Shown: in pieces, positions 60,434 through 64,000 of the stretch
Layout: every line of letters starts with the position of its first letter
Numbering within the stretch: the stretch's first letter is position 1
Source of the DNA: JACCXM01 sp046328335
Lineage (GTDB): Bacteria > Chloroflexota > Chloroflexia > Thermomicrobiales > UBA6265
DNA length: 64,000 nt
Direction: 5' to 3'
Assembly (NCBI GenBank): GCA_046328335.1
Contig: JAXLWU010000028.1
Location: forward strand, 1 to 64,000
Notes under the pieces: model-generated
The model's database searches: none
The model's input: only the letters and a program-made list of their open reading frames with translations
Told to the model about the DNA's origin: nothing
Program-made: the position numbers and the translations under genes

Positions 60434-61336
60434 ATGATGGACGTTCGCCGAGCATTGACATTTCTGTTCGAAGATCCCGCGTGGCGCCGTACGCTCTTGA
60501 TCGCGATTCTGGCTGGCGCTCCAGCGGCGATCCTGGGCGGAGTTGGCCTCCTCGGCGCAGGCGCGCCCTTGGACCCGCGTCTGGCGAACGCGGCATCCAG
60601 TCCGTTCTGGGGAGTATTTACGAGTCTGCTCTCCGTGCCTCTCTTTGGTTACGTCTTGCGTATTGCTCGCAACGTCATCGAGGGGGAGGATCGTCCTCTG
60701 CCTTCTTGGGCTGATCCGGGAAGCATTGTCCGAGACGGTCTCAATGTTTGGGTGGTGATTGTCCTGTGGGGGGTGCCGCGGACAGTATTCGATTTGCTCC
60801 GTCGTGACCCCGCTCCGTCTGATGGATTCGCGTTGTTGCTGGTTACCGTGTTCGCGGGAGTGTTTTCGGCTATTGACTTCGCTGTCTCCCCGGCAGCTCA
60901 AGGTCGATTAGCGGCAACTGGCGCGCTCGTTGCTGGTTTGGATGTGCCGGCAGCCTTTGTCACCTTTAGAAAAGGATGGCGCAACTATCTGACATATCTG
61001 CTGGTCAGCACTTGCTGTTTCTTGGTCTTCTTTGGAGTGGGTATCAGCATCGTCGTCCTAGGACAATCTCTTGCCGGTCATCAGTCTAGCCTGCGACAAG
61101 GTATCAGTGCTGGCTTGGCACTTACCTGGCTCCTGATTGGTCCCTACGTCCTCTTCGTTGATTACCACCTCATCGGCCAAGCCTACCGAGCGTCGACCAT
61201 TGCAATGACGACGCGAACCACCGGCTTTGGTATTGAGAGTGAACGGGATCATGATTCCGACCAAATGGAGATCAGATCGGCTCACATTGAACCCACACTA
61301 CCTAAGCGGAGACAGCGTCGTCGTCGCGCACGCTGA
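60434..61336 (+). CDS. DUF4013-like membrane protein
   Basis: A 300-residue protein with about six hydrophobic segments. The diagnostic DUF4013-type segment is GYVLRIARNVIEGEDRPLPS, then WADPGSIVRDGLNVW. The C-terminus is charged and ends KRRQRRRRAR. Codon use is less GC-rich than flanking genes, as is the leader 60280-60430, hinting at recent acquisition. Function unknown. Confidence 0.8.
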   Translation: MMDVRRALTFLFEDPAWRRTLLIAILAGAPAAILGGVGLLGAGAPLDPRLANAASSPFWGVFTSLLSVPLFGYVLRIARNVIEGEDRPLPSWADPGSIVRDGLNVWVVIVLWGVPRTVFDLLRRDPAPSDGFALLLVTVFAGVFSAIDFAVSPAAQGRLAATGALVAGLDVPAAFVTFRKGWRNYLTYLLVSTCCFLVFFGVGISIVVLGQSLAGHQSSLRQGISAGLALTWLLIGPYVLFVDYHLIGQAYRASTIAMTTRTTGFGIESERDHDSDQMEIRSAHIEPTLPKRRQRRRRAR

Positions 61337-61782
61337 CCACGGCTTACCGTGCCGCCCGACAAAGGACCGCCAGAATGCGACGTTCACGCAGGTCAGATGG
61401 TCATCCGACGACGATTCAGGATGCTCTATCTCGTGCAGCCCCCTTTCTCGTGCTGCGTGACGCGGGAAAAAGTCTTTAGGTAATGAGTAGCAGTCGGTCG
61501 GTTGCAGAACGAGGCATTTCGATGTGGCTAATTATTATTGAAGTGACCCCCTGACGTTCCCTGACGTGACCGATGCAGCGAAAAGTGACCACCACGAAAT
61601 GCGTAATTTTACGGTGGTGTAGGATCGTCTTGTCATCCACGATACGGACAGCGCTGGTCAGGGCGGATCCTGGCGCCGGCAGGGGTTGATTTCGTGTCTG
61701 GCGGCCGGGACGGCAGCGCCCGTGTCGGCCATTCGCCGGAGATGTGGACGCGACCCACGCGACGAGTCGCGAAGGAGTCACC
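61337..61782. other. Intergenic region, no gene seen
   Basis: About 450 bases with a locally AT-rich patch near 61525-61545 that may hold promoter elements for one of the flanking genes. GAAGGAG precedes the 61783 start. Confidence 0.4.
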
Positions 61783-63549
61783 ATGGATGCGGATCGCTTC
61801 GATTCCCTCGCCAGACAGTTTGTCGCGCCAGCATCGCGGCGGACCACGCTCGGGGCCGCGGCGGCCGGGTTGTTGAGCGTCTTCGCGCCCCGCGCGGTTC
61901 CCGCGGCGCGCGCCGCGGCGGGTGAAGTCTGCACGCTGGCGTTCGTGGCCTCGGTACGCCTCGGGCCGAGCACCGCACCAGCCGTGATCGTGGACGGTCA
62001 GCGACCGGGCGAAGTGCGTGGCGAGTTACGGTTCTCACTCGACAATAGCGGCAATCTCGAAGATGCCGCGTTGGTGCTCGATTCCGGGGAGGAACTCCCC
62101 GTGGTCGGTCAGGCCACCGGGTATGCGCTCAACGCCCGCATCGAGGTCGCTCCCCGCGTCGCGATGGTCGTGGTCGGCGTCGGTGAACAGGAGATCGCCG
62201 CCTGCCAGGGCGCGATCGATGGCGTAGTGACCGGTCCGGAACCGGGCGATCTGGGCGATTGGCACGCGGCGGTGACTGCGGGCGAGACGGCGCAGGGAGC
62301 AACAGGCAAGACAGGGAAGGGCGGCAAAGGCGGCAAGAAGAGCGGCGGCCAGGAGCAGGCGGCAGGCGCCGCCGCGCCGAAGGCCCGGCCAGAGGGTAGC
62401 GGTCGCGGCAAGCAGGGCCAGGGTCAAGGTCAGGGTCAGGCTCAGGGCCAATCGAGTGGGCAATCAAGCGGCGGCCAGCAGGGTGGCGGCAAGCAGGGCG
62501 GTCGTGGCACGAGCGACACGAGCACGTCCTCCAACGCGCCATCGTGCCCGTCGGGAGAGACATATTGCGACTACGTCACGGAATGCCGAAACCTCAGCAC
62601 CAGTCCTTTCGACTGCGGTGCTTGTGGCAACCGATGTTCCAGCACCGCCTGCCAGGATGGCCGCTGTCTCAGTGAGGAAGAGGCCGACAACCTCGGCAAG
62701 AGCTGCGAGCAGGGCCAGACGTTCTGCAATCTCGAAGAGGGCTACTGCGCCGATCTGCAGACTGACGCCCTCAACTGCGGCGCGTGCGGCCAGGTTTGCC
62801 CGACCGACACCCCGATGTGCATCGCGGGTCAGTGCGTGGCCTTCCAGGATGACGCCTGCAGCGGTTCCCAGATTCTCTGCAACGACGTGTGCGTCGATCC
62901 CCTGACGGACGCCGACAATTGCGGCGCCTGTGGCAATGTCTGTCAGTCGTTCCCGGAAATCTACAACTGCGAGAACGGCGTCTGTGTCGAACCGTCCTGC
63001 GCTCCCCTTACCAAATGCACGTTCCTCTGTGTCGATCTGCCGACGGATCCGCTCAACTGCGGCGCCTGCGGGGTCGTCTGCGAGGAAGGAACGACCTGCC
63101 AGAACGGCGTCTGCAGCGCGATGGGTGGCGGCGGGTGCGTTACCGGTCTGGTGATGTGCAACGGCGCCTGCGTCGATCAGTCCGCCGATGCGGCCAACTG
63201 CGGTGGTTGCGGCAATGTCTGCCCCGAGGGGACCTCTTGCAGCGTCGGCGCCTGCGTTTCGAGCGGCGGTGGCGGTTGCGTCACCGGACTAACCGGGTGC
63301 GGCGGCATCTGCGTCGATACCAGTTCCGATCCCGCGAACTGCGGCGCCTGTGGCGTGGCCTGCGGCGAAGGAATGACGTGCACGGGTGGCGCCTGTACGC
63401 CGAGTGGCGGCGGGGGGTGCCTGGAGGGCCTGACCGATTGCGGCGGTGGCGTCTGCGTCGATCTGCTGTCCGATCCCTTCAACTGCGGCGGTTGCGGCGT
63501 AGTCTGCCCCGAAGGAGCCTGCGCCGCGGGAGTATGTCCCACGTTGTAA
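61783..63549 (+). CDS. Large exported protein with STIG1-like Cys repeats
   Basis: A 588-residue protein from ATG 61783. Module: MDADRFDSLARQFV, then ASRRTTLGAAAAGLLSV, ending AARAAAG. Residues about 48-155 form a distinct strand-rich domain (LRFSLDNSGNLEDAALVLD, VAMVVVGVGEQEIAACQG). A Gly/Lys/Gln-rich linker (GQGQGQGQAQGQSSG) spans about 170-255. The rest holds about eight repeats of the form C-x-G-x-C-V-D...D-x-x-N-C-G-x-C-G-x-x-C...C-x-x-G-x-C, as in STIG1-family proteins. Probably an extended, disulfide-stiffened surface protein. Confidence 0.88.
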   Translation: MDADRFDSLARQFVAPASRRTTLGAAAAGLLSVFAPRAVPAARAAAGEVCTLAFVASVRLGPSTAPAVIVDGQRPGEVRGELRFSLDNSGNLEDAALVLDSGEELPVVGQATGYALNARIEVAPRVAMVVVGVGEQEIAACQGAIDGVVTGPEPGDLGDWHAAVTAGETAQGATGKTGKGGKGGKKSGGQEQAAGAAAPKARPEGSGRGKQGQGQGQGQAQGQSSGQSSGGQQGGGKQGGRGTSDTSTSSNAPSCPSGETYCDYVTECRNLSTSPFDCGACGNRCSSTACQDGRCLSEEEADNLGKSCEQGQTFCNLEEGYCADLQTDALNCGACGQVCPTDTPMCIAGQCVAFQDDACSGSQILCNDVCVDPLTDADNCGACGNVCQSFPEIYNCENGVCVEPSCAPLTKCTFLCVDLPTDPLNCGACGVVCEEGTTCQNGVCSAMGGGGCVTGLVMCNGACVDQSADAANCGGCGNVCPEGTSCSVGACVSSGGGGCVTGLTGCGGICVDTSSDPANCGACGVACGEGMTCTGGACTPSGGGGCLEGLTDCGGGVCVDLLSDPFNCGGCGVVCPEGACAAGVCPTL

Positions 63550-64000
63550 AGATGCGGCTGAACGCGACATTCAGGACCCGAGTGAATGGCAAATTCTCGA
63601 TGGGCAGGTGCTTTCTCAACCGTGGCGCGAGGAGCCGTTATGGCGATGCCGTAGCGCCAATGCCGCGACGTTGTTACCACTCCCAGGGGGCATGCTGACA
63701 AAGGACGCATCGCGGTGGATCGCAAGGATAGGGTCCGAAGAGCCGAGATGTTTCGCCTGCGGACTCAGCATGACCCCTGGGAGTGGTGGCGCCGCCGGTA
63801 CGCCAGTAACATCGTGCTTCCTTGAGTCACGCCTCATGTCGCATGAGATCCCCACGCCCATCGCAATCGGACGCGGTCGTCACCACTTGCGCCGCCCATT
63901 ACCCATGGAACCGGGCGCTGTTGCACGCGATCTCCGGAAACGCGACGCTACCCCCATAATATCCGCTGAATTGTTAACAGACGGCACCGGAGGTCCTTCC
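63550..64000. other. Terminal intergenic region, no gene seen
   Basis: No convincing gene reaches the window end. It contains the dispersed repeat at 63677-63786. Confidence 0.4.
63677..63786. repeat. GCATCTC-type dispersed repeat with 22-base inverted ends
   Basis: CCACTCCCAGGGGGCATGCT at 63677 and its complement ending at 63786 pair over 22 bases with one mismatch. The inside contains GAGATGTTTCGCCTGCGG, matching the complement of the 41187-41300 repeat core. About 110 bases, MITE-sized. Confidence 0.75.

Overview
The window is GC-rich chromosomal DNA of a bacterium with very tight coding on both strands. The gene style suggests Chloroflexota, probably the Thermomicrobia/Sphaerobacter side. 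That placement is an inference from gene types and codon habit; no rRNA or tRNA gene was seen. The dominant theme is a family of at least 15 predicted exported proteins. They share an N-terminal module (Met-Asp, then Phe-Asp-x-Leu-x-Arg, then Ser/Thr-Arg-Arg and a hydrophobic stretch) joined to quite different mature parts: Cys-rich repeats, STIG1-like repeats, pentapeptide repeats, an NHL-type propeller, or small beta domains.

Layout. 1-2.8 kb: truncated Cys-rich protein, Uma2-type nuclease, a HigBA-like toxin-antitoxin pair and a PepSY protein. 3-9.6 kb: OmpR-type two-component system, a membrane protein, a metallo-beta-lactamase-fold protein, an arsenic pair (arsM, arsR) with two matching operators, and a VapC toxin with a DNA-binding partner. 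9.8-15.7 kb: membrane protein, DEAD-box RNA helicase with a frame-disrupted zinc-ribbon tail, TPR protein, Cys-rich protein, and a small decayed IS5-like element with intact ends. 15.8-25.9 kb: thioredoxin-reductase-like flavoprotein, Tat-exported beta-lactamase-fold hydrolase, remnants of two genes meeting at a junction, a TAP-like hydrolase, and a lower-GC zinc metallopeptidase. 26-32.4 kb: exported-protein cluster, M23 peptidase, second metallopeptidase, KDPG aldolase. 32.7-37.7 kb: FkbM methyltransferase, an MFS transporter and a CmcI-TylF fusion, which look like a small-molecule or glycan methylation neighbourhood.

38.4-45.8 kb: Cys-rich repeat protein, decayed ISAs1-like transposase, a methyltransferase, and a complete sulfate/thiosulfate ABC operon (substrate-binding protein, CysT, CysW, CysA). 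Upstream of this operon lie two related, apparently non-coding transcription units. Each has a near-consensus sigma-70 promoter, a shared inverted-repeat operator, two C-rich hairpins and a terminator. The same operator precedes the sulfate operon. I consider this pair of putative small RNAs the best candidate for an undescribed regulatory system in the window.

46-64 kb: a DUF559 nuclease-like gene between REP-like palindromes, cyanophycinase, HD phosphohydrolase, a LuxR-type ATPase regulator with a repeat-derived in-frame insertion, and a dense run of exported-family genes (50.4, 54.7, 55.4, 56.4, 57.7, 58.6 and 61.8 kb). Dispersed intergenic repeats of three kinds (palindromic REP-like, CAAGTCGG-type, and GCATCTC-type) punctuate the whole window. 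Several genes carry apparent frame disruptions, some of them compensating. These could be genuine decay or assembly indels.
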